Source: DATLGB01 sp963726825
GTDB lineage: Bacteria > Actinomycetota > Thermoleophilia > Solirubrobacterales > Solirubrobacteraceae
Assembly (NCBI GenBank): GCA_963726825.1
Contig: CAVSDT010000002.1
Span: 744,001-808,000 of the forward strand
Direction of reading: 5' to 3'
Length of the DNA: 64,000 nucleotides
Shown: positions 34,146 through 42,679 of the stretch, piece after piece
How positions within the stretch are numbered: position 1 is the stretch's first letter
How the letters are laid out: each line of letters begins with the position of its first letter
The notes under the pieces: generated by a model
Databases searched by the model: none
Told to the model about the DNA's origin: nothing
What the model saw: only the letters and a program-made list of their open reading frames with translations
Position numbers and translations under genes: made by a program

Positions 34146-35267
34146 TTGTCCGCGGACCTCCACGTCGAGCTCGACGCCCCGCTGCCCGCCGCGCTCGTCG
34201 GCGGCGCGCCCACGGCGCTGCACGTCGGCGGGTGGTGCGTGGCCCCGGCCGGCCGCATCGTGGCGCTCGACGTCGTCGTCGACGGCGTCGCGCAGGCCGT
34301 CACCGCGCACGGTGCGCCGCGGCTCGACGTCTTCCGCGCGCTCCACCCCGGAATGGATCCCTACGCGCTCGACGTCGAGCGCGACGAGGACTCCGCGGGC
34401 GACCCCGGCCTGCATGGCTACCGCAGCGGGTTCTGGGCGACGGTGCGTCTCGGTGGCGCCGGCCCCTGGACCGTCGACCTGCGCGCGACGCTCGACGGCG
34501 GCGCCGTGGTGGGGGCGGCGCTGGGCGTGATCGCGGTCGAGGCGCTGCCGGCGCCGCTTCCCCTGTCCGCCCCGGGCGGCGACGGTCCGCTCGTGGCGGT
34601 CTGCATGGCGACGTATGACCCGCCCCCCGGCCTGTTCGAGGCGCAGCTGGCGTCCATCCGGGCGCAGACGCACGGCAACTGGGTGCTCGTGATCGCCGAC
34701 GACGGCTCGCGGCCCGAGCGCCTGGCGGCGATCCGGGCGGCGGTCGCCGGCGATGCGCGGATCGCCGTCGTGGAGGCCGAGCGGCGCCTGGGCTTCTACC
34801 GCAACTTCGAGCGCGCGCTGGCCCTCGCCCCGGCCGAGGCGGCGTACGTCGCCCTCGCCGATCAGGACGACGTCTGGGACGCGGACAAGCTCGCGGTCCT
34901 GCTCGCCGGGCTGGGGGACGCGGAGCTCGTCTACTCCGACGCGCGGGTCGTCGGCACCGACGGGCAGCCGATCGCCGACACCTACTGGGGCACGCGGCGC
35001 AACAACCACGACGACCTCCTCTCCCTCCTGGTCGCCAACGCCGTCACGGGGGCCGCGTCGCTGCTGCGCCGGGCGGTGCTCGACGACGCGCTGCCGTTCC
35101 CGCCCGCGCAGTTCGCGCACTTCCACGACCACTGGCTCGCCCTCGTGGCCCGGTCGCGCGGCCCATCGCCTACGTGGACCGGCCGCTGTACGACTACGTC
35201 CAGCACGGCGACGCGTCGCTCGGGCACGCCGCCGCGACCCGGATGCCGACGCTGCGCGACCGCGTAA
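34146..35267 (+). CDS. GT2 glycosyltransferase, N-terminal part of a frameshifted GT2-WsaF fusion
   Basis: A ~145-residue beta-rich leader is followed by a GT-A domain: AVCMATYDPPPGLFEAQL, VIADDGSRPERL, ADQDDVWDADKLAVLL (DxD) and FHDHWLALVARSRG. This is the rhamnosyl/galactosyl GT2 type of surface glycans. After about base 35161 the frame stops making sense and ends at 35267, while the expected continuation (PIAYVDRPLYDYVQHG) is in another frame. Adding one C to the CCC at 35162-35164 restores one long frame to 36841. TTG at 34146 is chosen from the -10 at 34133; a GTG at 34137 is also in frame. Confidence 0.75.
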   Translation: MSADLHVELDAPLPAALVGGAPTALHVGGWCVAPAGRIVALDVVVDGVAQAVTAHGAPRLDVFRALHPGMDPYALDVERDEDSAGDPGLHGYRSGFWATVRLGGAGPWTVDLRATLDGGAVVGAALGVIAVEALPAPLPLSAPGGDGPLVAVCMATYDPPPGLFEAQLASIRAQTHGNWVLVIADDGSRPERLAAIRAAVAGDARIAVVEAERRLGFYRNFERALALAPAEAAYVALADQDDVWDADKLAVLLAGLGDAELVYSDARVVGTDGQPIADTYWGTRRNNHDDLLSLLVANAVTGAASLLRRAVLDDALPFPPAQFAHFHDHWLALVARSRGPSPTWTGRCTTTSSTATRRSGTPPRPGCRRCATA

Positions 35268-36841
35268 GCGCCCTCCGCCGCGACCCGCGCGAGCGCGTGC
35301 GGCTGTGGCGGATGCACTTCTTCGTCGACGTCTGCCGGCTGGTGAGCGAGGCGACGATCCTCCTCGACCGGGTCGGTCCGCGGATGGCGCGGCGCGACCG
35401 CCGGGCGCTCGAGCGCTTCGTGCGCACGGACACCTCCTGGGTCGCGCTGGGGATGCTGGCGGCGCGGGGCGCGCGGGAGCTGCTGCGGCGCACGCCCGAG
35501 ACGCTGGGCGCGGAGTGGATGCTCGCCCACGGGTTCGCCTGGCGGCGGCTGCTGGACGCCACGACCCGCGAGCGCCCCCAGCGCGGCCTGCGCCTGGACG
35601 CCGTCCCGCCGCCGTCGCTGGCCATGGCGCCGGGGCGCACGGCGGCGGAGCTGCCCGAGATCCGCAGCGTGGAGGAGAAGGTGCGGCCGCTGGATCTCGC
35701 GATCGGGGACGGGCCGGCGCGGGTGAACCTCCTGCTGCCCGCGATCGATCTCGACCACCTGTTCGGCGGCTACATCGGCAAGTTCAACCTCGCGCGACGC
35801 CTGGCCGAGCGCGGGCACCGCGTCCGCCTGGTCACGGTGGACCCGGGGGCGCCGCTGCCGCCGGACTGGCGCTCGCGGGTCGAGGCCTACGCGGGGCTGG
35901 AGGGCCTGTTCGACCGGGTGGAGGTCGCCTTCGCCCGCGGAGCCGCGCCGCTCCCCGTCACGCGGGAGGACCGGTGGATCGCCACGACGTGGTGGACGGC
36001 GCACATCGCCGACGAGGCGGCCCGGGCGACGGGCGCCCCCGGCTTCCTCTACCTGATCCAGGAGTACGAGCCGTTCACGTTCCCGATGGGGACGTGGGCG
36101 GCGCTGGCCGAGGCGAGCTACCGCTTCGAGCACCGGGCGCTGTTCTCGACCGCGCTGCTGCGCGACTGGTTCCGGGCGGAGCGGGTCGGCGTCTACGCGG
36201 CGGGTGCGGCGGCGGGCGACGAGGGCTCGGCCGTGTTCTCCAACGCGATCACCGCGGTCTCGGCGCCCCCGGCGGCCGAGCTGGACGCCCGGCGGGTGCG
36301 GCGGCTGCTGTTCTACGCGCGCCCGGAGGCGCACGCGGCGCGCAACCTCTTCGAGCTCGGGGCGCTGGCGATCAAGCGGGCCGCCGAGTCCGGCGCGCTG
36401 CGCGGGTGGGAGCTGCGGGGCGTCGGCACCACCGCGCTGGGCCGATCCCTGTCACTGGGCGGCGGCGCGACGCTCGAGCTGCTGCAGCGCTCGGCGCAGG
36501 GCGACTGGGCGACGCTGCTGCCGGGGCACGACGTCGGCCTGGCGCTGATGCACACCCCGCACCCGAGCCTCGTCCCGATCGAGATGGCCTCGGCCGGCCT
36601 GCTGACCGTGACGACGGCCTTCCCGCCCAAGACGCCGGAGGCGATGGCGGCGATCTCGGCCAACATCGTGGCGGCCGAGCCGACGGTCGCCGGGGTGGCC
36701 GACGCGCTGATCGCCGCGGCGGCCGGGGCGGCGGACGGCGCGCGCCGTGTCGCCGGCTCCGCGGTCGCGTGGCCGCGCGACTGGGACAGCGCCTTCGGCG
36801 ACGACCTGATGGCGCGGGTCGAGCGGCTGCTGCGCGGCTAG
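35174..36841 (+). CDS. WsaF-like rhamnosyltransferase (GT4), C-terminal part of the frameshifted fusion
   Basis: Sense coding begins at 35162 and continues to 36841 (~559 codons). The first ~130 residues complete the GT2 enzyme (VDRPLYDYVQHGDASLGH). From ~185 on it resembles WsaF/rhamnan-synthesis GT4 enzymes: NLLLPAIDLDHLFGGYIGKF, LYLIQEYEPFTFPMGTWAAL (the QExEP...P.G signature) and the donor-site segment HPSLVPIEMASAGLLTVT. WsaF transfers rhamnose in S-layer glycan synthesis (family knowledge). Unbroken, the protein would be ~900 residues with two transferase activities. As read, translation could only start at the internal GTG 35174, probably without an active GT2. Confidence 0.78.
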   Translation: MDRPLYDYVQHGDASLGHAAATRMPTLRDRVSALRRDPRERVRLWRMHFFVDVCRLVSEATILLDRVGPRMARRDRRALERFVRTDTSWVALGMLAARGARELLRRTPETLGAEWMLAHGFAWRRLLDATTRERPQRGLRLDAVPPPSLAMAPGRTAAELPEIRSVEEKVRPLDLAIGDGPARVNLLLPAIDLDHLFGGYIGKFNLARRLAERGHRVRLVTVDPGAPLPPDWRSRVEAYAGLEGLFDRVEVAFARGAAPLPVTREDRWIATTWWTAHIADEAARATGAPGFLYLIQEYEPFTFPMGTWAALAEASYRFEHRALFSTALLRDWFRAERVGVYAAGAAAGDEGSAVFSNAITAVSAPPAAELDARRVRRLLFYARPEAHAARNLFELGALAIKRAAESGALRGWELRGVGTTALGRSLSLGGGATLELLQRSAQGDWATLLPGHDVGLALMHTPHPSLVPIEMASAGLLTVTTAFPPKTPEAMAAISANIVAAEPTVAGVADALIAAAAGAADGARRVAGSAVAWPRDWDSAFGDDLMARVERLLRG

Positions 36842-36875
36842 GGCCGTGTGGCCCGTCGCGCGGGGACCAGCCGCC

Positions 36876-37397
36876 CTAGGGGGCGGTGTCGGGCTCGCGG
36901 CCGGCGCGCGTGACGGCGAAGCGCGCGGCGCCGCCGACGAGGGCGAGGACGAGGAGGACGATCGCGATGACCGCGCCCGTGCCGAGCCCGCCGCCTCCGC
37001 CGCCCTTGTCGCCCTTCGACGCCGCTGCGGCCGTGGCCTCCTGGGCGTCCTGGGCCGCCTGGGCCTGCTCCCGCGCGGCCCGCTCGCGCGCGGCCTTGCG
37101 CTTGGCGGCGACGCGGCGGGCCTTGGCGCGGGCGGCCTTGCGCCGCTTCGCGGCGGCGCGCTTGCGCTCGGCTGCGGCGGCGGCCGGGTCGACCGTGGGG
37201 GCGGCGGTCGGCGCCGTGGCGGGGGCGCGCGTGGGGACCGCGGTGGGGACGGCCGTCGGCGCCGCCGTGGCGGAGCGCTTCGGCTTCTGCGACTCGAGGG
37301 GGTCGATGTACTGGCCGTCGCCGGCGCTCTGGGCGCGCGCGGCGGTCGGCGCCAGCAGCAGCGCGAGCAGCGGGACGAGGCACCAGCGGCGGAGCAT
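36876..37397 (-). CDS. Exported, C-terminally anchored basic protein
   Basis: A 173-residue protein of unknown family. Signal peptide to about residue 22 (LVPLLALLLAPTAARAQ), then a Pro/Thr/Ala linker with repeated TAVPT units (~45-70), a strongly basic Ala/Lys/Arg helical region (~75-115), a Gly-rich hinge and a C-terminal membrane helix (VIAIVLLVLALVGGAARFAV) with a short tail. No sortase motif. The basic stalk could bind an acidic glycan or the cell wall (inference). Leaderless -10 TATGGT lies 7 bases before the ATG. Confidence 0.7.
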   Translation of the reverse strand: MLRRWCLVPLLALLLAPTAARAQSAGDGQYIDPLESQKPKRSATAAPTAVPTAVPTRAPATAPTAAPTVDPAAAAAERKRAAAKRRKAARAKARRVAAKRKAARERAAREQAQAAQDAQEATAAAASKGDKGGGGGGLGTGAVIAIVLLVLALVGGAARFAVTRAGREPDTAP

Positions 37398-37404
37398 GGG
37401 CCCG

Positions 37405-37410
37405 ACCATA
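37405..37410 (-). promoter_or_regulatory. -10 box (TATGGT) for the anchored basic protein
   Basis: On the minus strand TATGGT ends 7 bases before the ATG at 37397. Confidence 0.4.
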
Positions 37411-37483
37411 GGGAACCGGTTCGCGCGATCGGCCATGCGGCTGCAACGGGCCGCGGGCGCCAGCGGTGCGCTGTTGTGGCCCG

Positions 37484-38356
37484 TCAACGGTCGAGCTGGG
37501 CTCGGAGCTGATCGCGCTCGCGGTCGCGCGGACGCCGCAGCGCCGTGCGGGCGGCCAGGCGGGTGGCGAACGTCAGCCGCTGCGCGAGCTCGTCGAGGAC
37601 GGCCGCGCGCCGGCCGCGGCGCGCCCGCACGACCGCCCGGCGGCGCCGGGCGAGCAGGGCGTGGGGCTCTCCGGCGTAGGCCTGCTTCGTGCTGTGCCCG
37701 CCGGCGTGACGGACGGTCACCTGGGGGATGAGGACGGTCGGCACCCCGCGCTCGCGGGCATGGAGGCAGAGATCGAGGTCCTCGAAGAAGAGGAACACGT
37801 CGGGGTCGAAGGGCCCGAGCCGGCGCAGGGTCTGCGTGCGGGCGACGACGCACGCCGCGATCGCCCAGCCGACGGTGCGGGGCCGACGTGCGCGCCACGG
37901 TTGGGCGCGGTCGCGCAGGGCCGGGCCCAGCAGCGGCGGATGGACGAGCGCCGGCAGGAGCGCCCCGGGGGTCCCGGGGAGGGGGTGTGCGGACGCCTCG
38001 ACCCGGCCGTCGGTCCCGATCAGCCGCGGGACGAGCAGGGCGTCGTGCTCCGCCGCGGCGGCGACGAGGCCGCGGATGCCGCCGTCGAGCAGCTCGCAGT
38101 CGGGGTTGAGGAGGATCGTCACGGGGTGGCGGGCCCGGCGCACGCCGGCGTTGTTCGCCGCGCCGAAGCCGGGGTTGGCGCCGAGCGCGACGACCTCGCA
38201 GCCCGCCGCGGCCGCCAGCGCGGGTCCGTCGTCGGCGGAGGCCGTGTCCACCGCGATGACCTGCGCGCCGGCCAGGTGCCGCGCGAGCGAGGCGAGCAGC
38301 GGCGGCAGCTCGCGGGCCGAGTCGTGAAGGACGACGACCACGGAGACGGGGGTCAC
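37484..38356 (-). CDS. Glycosyltransferase family 2
   Basis: About 290 residues: VSVVVVLHDSARELPPLL start, VDTASADDGP, GFGAANNAGVRRA, LLNPDCELLDGGI (DxD-like) and FFEDLDLCLHARERG, the WbbL-type rhamnosyl/galactofuranosyl GT2 layout. The C-terminal region is basic and helical. The GTG start has GGGAGG about 9 bases upstream and overlaps the end of a 20-codon frame that links it to the GT4 gene. Confidence 0.85.
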   Translation of the reverse strand: MTPVSVVVVLHDSARELPPLLASLARHLAGAQVIAVDTASADDGPALAAAAGCEVVALGANPGFGAANNAGVRRARHPVTILLNPDCELLDGGIRGLVAAAAEHDALLVPRLIGTDGRVEASAHPLPGTPGALLPALVHPPLLGPALRDRAQPWRARRPRTVGWAIAACVVARTQTLRRLGPFDPDVFLFFEDLDLCLHARERGVPTVLIPQVTVRHAGGHSTKQAYAGEPHALLARRRRAVVRARRGRRAAVLDELAQRLTFATRLAARTALRRPRDRERDQLRAQLDR

Positions 38357-38415
38357 GCCGCGACCTCCCACGTCCCGCGTGTCGCGGCGGCGCACGGCAG
38401 TGCGGTCGGGGTCAT
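38353..38415 (-). CDS. 20-codon linker ORF between two glycosyltransferase genes
   Basis: ATG at 38415 overlaps the GT4 stop (ATGA) and its own TGA overlaps the start of the GT2 gene (GTGA), so the three frames are chained without a gap. The 20-residue product (MTPTALPCAAATRGTWEVAA) has no recognisable domain. It most likely serves translational coupling; whether the peptide is kept is unknown. Confidence 0.35.
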   Translation of the reverse strand: MTPTALPCAAATRGTWEVAA

Positions 38416-39488
38416 GCGGCGGCCTCCGCCAGCGCCGTGCGGGTCTCGCGGGCGACGTCCTCCCACGTCCGGCCGGCGAGCGGCGGGCGCCGGGTGGCGC
38501 GGTTCCCGTCCACGGCGAGCAGCGCGGCGGCCAGGGCCTCCGGGTCCTCCGCCGGGAAGAAGGTGGCGGCGTCGCCGAGCACCTCGCGCACGGGCGGCAG
38601 GTCGCTGCTGATGACCGGCGTGCGGTGGGCGAGGGCCTCGAGCCCGGGCAGGCCGAAGCCCTCCAGGCGCGAGGGGACGACGAGCGCGGCGGCCCCGGCG
38701 TACAGCGCGCCGAGGCCGGGGTCGTCGACGTGGCCCGCGTCCCGCACGCCGGGGACGCGGAGCAGCCCGTCGAGGCGGCCGGCGCCGACGACCACGAGCG
38801 TCGTCTGCAGGCCGCGGCCGCGGGCGAGCCGCAGGGCGGCCTCCAGCACGTCCGGCCCCTTGCGCGGCTCGAGCGCTCCCACGAAGAGGAGGTGCCCGCC
38901 CTCGTGCCGCGCCACGGACGGGGGACGGACGGCGGCGGCGAGATGCACCGCCTGCACCCGGGTGGGGTCCAGCCGCCAGGCGGCGGCGACGTCCTCCGCG
39001 CCCCAGCGGGTGGTGGTGAGCACGCGCGCCGCGCCGCGCGCGAGCCGGCGCGGCCGGGCCGCGGCGTGCCAGGCGCGCTCGTAGCGGGTGAAGTCCTGCG
39101 GCCGCGCCTCCCAGGAGCGGTCGTGGACGGTGAGCACGTAGGGCACGTCGCCGACCGCAACGGGCGCCGGCGCGGCGAGCCACGCGACGTCGCATCCCCC
39201 GGCGAGCCGCTCGAGCGTCGGTCGCCCGGTCGCCGCGGCGGCGGAGAACAGCACCCGCCCGGGGAAGGCGGCCGGCACGGGCCACACGCCGGCCCGTCCG
39301 TCCGGCCGCCCCCCGGTGAAGGCGTCACGCGCGTGCACCGGCCCGCCTCGCGGCAGGACGACGCGCAGCTCGTCCTCCGGCGCGACAGCCGGCCACGCCC
39401 GCAGCAGGGCGCCCAGGTAGTGCGCGATCCCGCGCGCCGGCCCGCCCACGAGCGAGCGCCCGTCGACGGCGATCCGCAGGCCGGTCAC
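38412..39488 (-). CDS. Glycosyltransferase family 4
   Basis: A 358-residue GT-B enzyme. N-domain: IAVDGRSLVGGPARGIAHYL and VLTVHDRSWEARPQDFT; C-domain: LLFVGALEPRKGPDVLEAAL, VVPSRLEGFGLPGLEALAHRTPV (donor site) and ATFFPAEDPEAL. This is the mannosyl/rhamnosyl GT4 type. GTG at 39488 is the only start near the family N-terminus. It faces away from another GT4 across 194 bases that contain two inverted repeats. Confidence 0.87.
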   Translation of the reverse strand: MTGLRIAVDGRSLVGGPARGIAHYLGALLRAWPAVAPEDELRVVLPRGGPVHARDAFTGGRPDGRAGVWPVPAAFPGRVLFSAAAATGRPTLERLAGGCDVAWLAAPAPVAVGDVPYVLTVHDRSWEARPQDFTRYERAWHAAARPRRLARGAARVLTTTRWGAEDVAAAWRLDPTRVQAVHLAAAVRPPSVARHEGGHLLFVGALEPRKGPDVLEAALRLARGRGLQTTLVVVGAGRLDGLLRVPGVRDAGHVDDPGLGALYAGAAALVVPSRLEGFGLPGLEALAHRTPVISSDLPPVREVLGDAATFFPAEDPEALAAALLAVDGNRATRRPPLAGRTWEDVARETRTALAEAAA

Positions 39489-39558
39489 GACCGCCCCGTC
39501 CGGCCGGGGAGCACGCCGGCGGCGCGGTTCGGTGGCTGTCCCGGCACGGTCCGGACAC

Positions 39559-39607
39559 GGGGTGGTCGGGGTTGACCGCGATAGGCGCGGACAACCCCGA
39601 CCACCCC
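39559..39607. repeat. Perfect 16-base inverted repeat between divergent GT4 genes
   Basis: Arms 39559-39574 (GGGGTGGTCGGGGTTG) and 39592-39607 are exact reverse complements around a 17-base spacer. A second inverted pair, GCCACGGGC (39620-39628) and GCCCGTGGC (39642-39650), follows. The position between two divergent starts suits an operator or leader structure better than a terminator; function unknown. Confidence 0.7.
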
Positions 39608-39682
39608 CCCGCAGGGGGCGCCACGGGCAGCGCGCCGCGCCGCCCGTGGCCGCCCCGCGCACCCGTCTGCGACCCTCCCCGC

Positions 39683-40705
39683 GTGTCCGGACCGGTCGTC
39701 ATCGACGCGCGCGCCGCCGCCCGGCCAGAGCTCGGAGGCGTGGAGCGCTGGGCGCGGGAGCTCGTCGCGCGGCTGCCCGTCCTGCGGCCCGGCGGCTACG
39801 TGGTCTGCCGGCCGCCCCAGGCCCTCAGCCACCGGCTCGGTCACGCGTGGGAGCAGGGGGTCCTGCCGGTTCAGGCCGCCCGGCACCGCGCGCGGCTGAC
39901 GCTCTGCCCGGCCAACCTCGCGCCCCTCGCGGGCACGCGCAACGTCGTCGTCATCCACGACGCCGCCGCGCTGCACACCCCGGGCTGGTACTCGCCCGCC
40001 TACGCCGCGCTGCAGGCGCGCATGCTCCCCGCGATCGCGCGCCGTGCGGCTCATCTGGTGACCGTATCCGAGTTCTCCAAGGCCGAGCTCGTCCGCCTGC
40101 TGGGGGTCACGGCGGACGCGGTCTCGGTGATCGGCGGGGGCGTGGGGGAGGCGTTCACGCCGCACGCCGACGCCGCCGGGGCGCGCGCCGCGCTCGGCCT
40201 CGACCGCCCCTACGTCCTCTGCGTCGCGAGCGCGACGGCGCGCAAGAACCTCGGCTCCCTCACCCTGGCGGCGCGGGCGCTCGCACGGGACGGCGTCGAC
40301 CTCGTCGTCGCCGGCGGCGGCCGCCCGCAGTTCGCCGCCGAGCAGGGCCTCGGCGCCCTCCGCCTCCTCGGCCACGTCCCCGACGCGCACCTCCCGGGCC
40401 TCTACGCCGGGGCGACCGCGTTCGTCCTTCCCTCCCGCCACGAGGGGTTCGGACTCACCGCGCTGGAGGCGATGGCCTGCGGGACGCCTGTCGTCGCCGC
40501 GAGCGCCGGCGCGCTGCCGGAGACCGTCGGCGACGCGGGCGTCCTCGTCGCGCCTGAACCCGAACCGCTGCGCGACGCCCTCACCGCGCTGCTGCGCGAC
40601 GACGCGCGACAGCGGGACCTGCGCGAGCGTGGCCTCGAGCGCGCCGCCACCCGCACCTGGGCGTCGACCGCCCAGGCGGTCGACGCTCTTCTGCAACGCA
40701 CCTAA
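39683..40705 (+). CDS. Glycosyltransferase family 4
   Basis: A 340-residue GT-B enzyme, similar in layout to the divergent GT4: VVIDARAAARPELGGVERWA, VVIHDAAALHTPGWYS, TVSEFSKAEL, VLCVASATARKNLGSL and the donor site PSRHEGFGLTALEAMACGTPVVA. Likely adds a sugar to the lipid-linked glycan in the cytoplasm. GTG start; no in-frame ATG fits the family N-terminus. Its stop codon lies in the arm of the hairpin that follows. Confidence 0.87.
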   Translation: MSGPVVIDARAAARPELGGVERWARELVARLPVLRPGGYVVCRPPQALSHRLGHAWEQGVLPVQAARHRARLTLCPANLAPLAGTRNVVVIHDAAALHTPGWYSPAYAALQARMLPAIARRAAHLVTVSEFSKAELVRLLGVTADAVSVIGGGVGEAFTPHADAAGARAALGLDRPYVLCVASATARKNLGSLTLAARALARDGVDLVVAGGGRPQFAAEQGLGALRLLGHVPDAHLPGLYAGATAFVLPSRHEGFGLTALEAMACGTPVVAASAGALPETVGDAGVLVAPEPEPLRDALTALLRDDARQRDLRERGLERAATRTWASTAQAVDALLQRT

Positions 40706-40749
40706 AGTCGCGTTCTGGTCGTCCCAGCGACCGCAACGCGCCTTTAGGT
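40700..40749. terminator. Bidirectional terminator between GT4 and the symporter gene
   Basis: Arms 40700-40714 and 40735-40749 pair over 15 bases with one mismatch; the 20-base loop contains a second pair GGTCG/CGACC. The outer ends CCTAAAG/CTTTAGG give A/T-rich flanks on both strands. It lies between convergent stops at 40705 and 40773. Confidence 0.75.
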
Positions 40750-40772
40750 CCCTCCCGGACGGGCGCCCGGCG

Positions 40773-42344
40773 CTAGACCTCCGCCCCGATCCCCGTCTCG
40801 GAGCGCACGCGGAGCTCGTGGTACTTGGCCTCGTCGGCCGGGGTGCGGGCGAGCATCGTGCCGAGCCAGCAGAAGAACATGCCCGCCGGGATCGAGATGA
40901 TCGCCGGGTTGGCCAGGGGGATGGGGGAGCCCTCGGAGTCCGGGCCCGGCCACACCGGGGGCGACAGGACGATGAGGATCACCGCCACCAGCAGGCCGCC
41001 GAGGACCCCGACCACCGCGCCCGTCGTGTTGAAGCGCTTCCAGAACAGCGCACACAGCAGCGCGGGGAGGTTCGCCGACGCCGCGACCGCGAACGCGAGC
41101 CCGACGAGGAGCGACACGTTGAAGCCCTCGCCGGCCAGGATCGACACGAGGATCGCGAGGATGCCGAGGGAGAACGCGGTGATGCGGGCGACCCAGACCT
41201 CCTCGCCCTCGTCGGCCTGGTCGCGGCGCACCACGCCGGTCCACACGTCGTGGGCGACCGCGCCGGACGCCGCGATCACGAGCCCTGCGACCACCGCGAG
41301 GATCGTGGCGAAGGCCACGGCGGAGATGATCGCCACGAACAGGTCGCCGCCGACCGTCCCGGCGCCGCCGCCGAGCTCCTGGGCCAGCAGCGGCGTCGCG
41401 AGGTTGCCGCCGGCGGACGCCTCGACGGCCTCCTCGCCGAGCAGCGCCCGCGCGCCGACGCCGATGATCATCGTCATGAGGAAGAACGCGCCGATCAGCG
41501 CCACGGCCCAGCCGATCGACTTGCGTGCCGCCCGGGCGTCGGGGACGGTGAAGAAGCGCACGAGCAGATGGGGGAGCCCTGCCGTGCCGAGCAGCAGCGC
41601 GAGGCCGAAGGAGATCCCGTCGATCGCCTTGGGGTACTGCTGGCCGCTCGTCAGGTACCCGCCCTTGGGGTAGTTGTCCGCGGCGCGCGAGAACAGCTCG
41701 AACGGGTTGAAGCCGACCTTGCCGAGCACGAGCACCGTCAGCACGACGCCGACGATCATCAGCAGCCCGGCCTTGATGATCTGCACCCACGTCGTGGCGA
41801 GCATCCCGCCGAAGACGACGTAGACGATCATGAACGTGCCGGTGACGATCACGGAGATCGTGAAGTCGATCCCGGCCAGCGCCTGGAGCAGCACGCCCGC
41901 CCCGACCATCTGCGCGACGAGGTAGACGAACGACACCGCCAGCGTTCCCATCGCCGCGGCCGTCCGCGCCGGCCGCGCGTTCATGCGAAACGACAGCACG
42001 TCGGCCATCGTGAACTTGCCCGAGTTGCGCATCCGCTCCGCGAGGAACAGCACCACCGGGAGGAAGGACATGCCGGCGGCCGCGAGCCCGATCCAGCCGT
42101 CGAGGCCGAAGAGGAAGATCAACCCGGCGAAGCCGAGGAACGTCGAGGCCGAGAGGTAGTCGCCGGCCATCGCGACGCCGTTCTGGAAGCCGGTGATGCC
42201 GCGGCCGGCGGCGAAGAAGTCCGACGCCGAGGACGTCCGCTTCGAGGCCCAGTAGGTGATCCCCAGCGTGACGGCGAGGACGACGGCGAAGACGACGAGC
42301 GCGAGGACGTTCGTGCCGTCGCCGAGGGCGGCGAGGACGGTCAT
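40773..42344 (-). CDS. actP: ActP-like sodium:solute symporter (acetate/monocarboxylate)
   Basis: A 523-residue protein with about 13 helices. ActP-type hallmarks: SDFFAAGRGITGFQNGVAMAGDYLSASTFLG, FTMADVLSFRMNARP, GLPHLLVRFFTVPDARAARKS and the sodium-site region AFATILAVVAGLVIAASGAVAHD. ActP carries acetate and similar short acids with Na+. The DUF485 gene upstream overlaps it by ATGA, the same order as yjcH-actP in E. coli. Substrate by homology only. Confidence 0.88.
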   Translation of the reverse strand: MTVLAALGDGTNVLALVVFAVVLAVTLGITYWASKRTSSASDFFAAGRGITGFQNGVAMAGDYLSASTFLGFAGLIFLFGLDGWIGLAAAGMSFLPVVLFLAERMRNSGKFTMADVLSFRMNARPARTAAAMGTLAVSFVYLVAQMVGAGVLLQALAGIDFTISVIVTGTFMIVYVVFGGMLATTWVQIIKAGLLMIVGVVLTVLVLGKVGFNPFELFSRAADNYPKGGYLTSGQQYPKAIDGISFGLALLLGTAGLPHLLVRFFTVPDARAARKSIGWAVALIGAFFLMTMIIGVGARALLGEEAVEASAGGNLATPLLAQELGGGAGTVGGDLFVAIISAVAFATILAVVAGLVIAASGAVAHDVWTGVVRRDQADEGEEVWVARITAFSLGILAILVSILAGEGFNVSLLVGLAFAVAASANLPALLCALFWKRFNTTGAVVGVLGGLLVAVILIVLSPPVWPGPDSEGSPIPLANPAIISIPAGMFFCWLGTMLARTPADEAKYHELRVRSETGIGAEV

Positions 42345-42670
42345 CGCGCCGCCCCCTGCGCGAGCTCGCGGACCGTCTCCTCCATCGGCCCCCACACCCG
42401 CTGCGAGCGGCGCATGTAGAGCCCCGTCACCGCCCAGGTCACGAGGATCACGACGACGCCGAAGAGGAAGCCGACGGACATGCCGCCGATCGCCTTGGCC
42501 TCCATCGCGCTGTCGGCGACGTGGGCGAGGATCACGTACAGCAGGCCGAAGCCCAGACCGAGGATGCCGGCCACGGCCGCGAAGCGACGGCGGTCGTGGA
42601 CGAGCTCCCGGAACTCCGGCGACCGCTCGATGGCGGCCCAGTCGGTCACGGGCGGATCGGTCTCGGGCAC
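42341..42670 (-). CDS. DUF485 family small membrane protein (YjcH-like)
   Basis: A 109-residue protein with two helices (GILGLGFGLLYVILAHVA and GFLFGVVVILVTWAVTGLYM) and the DUF485 patterns RSPEFRELVHDRRRFA and YMRRSQRVWGP. It always accompanies ActP-type symporters and is thought to assist them. GTG start. Confidence 0.88.
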   Translation of the reverse strand: MPETDPPVTDWAAIERSPEFRELVHDRRRFAAVAGILGLGFGLLYVILAHVADSAMEAKAIGGMSVGFLFGVVVILVTWAVTGLYMRRSQRVWGPMEETVRELAQGAAR

Positions 42671-42679
42671 GGCGGGACG

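Noticed and set aside
36838..36879. CTAGGG/CCCTAG inverted pair around two convergent stops
   Set aside because: Only six bases with a 30-base loop and made largely of the two stop codons; not convincing as a terminator.
37446..37484. ACGGGCC/GGCCCGT inverted pair at the end of a GT2 gene
   Set aside because: Seven bases around a 25-base loop is too weak to call.
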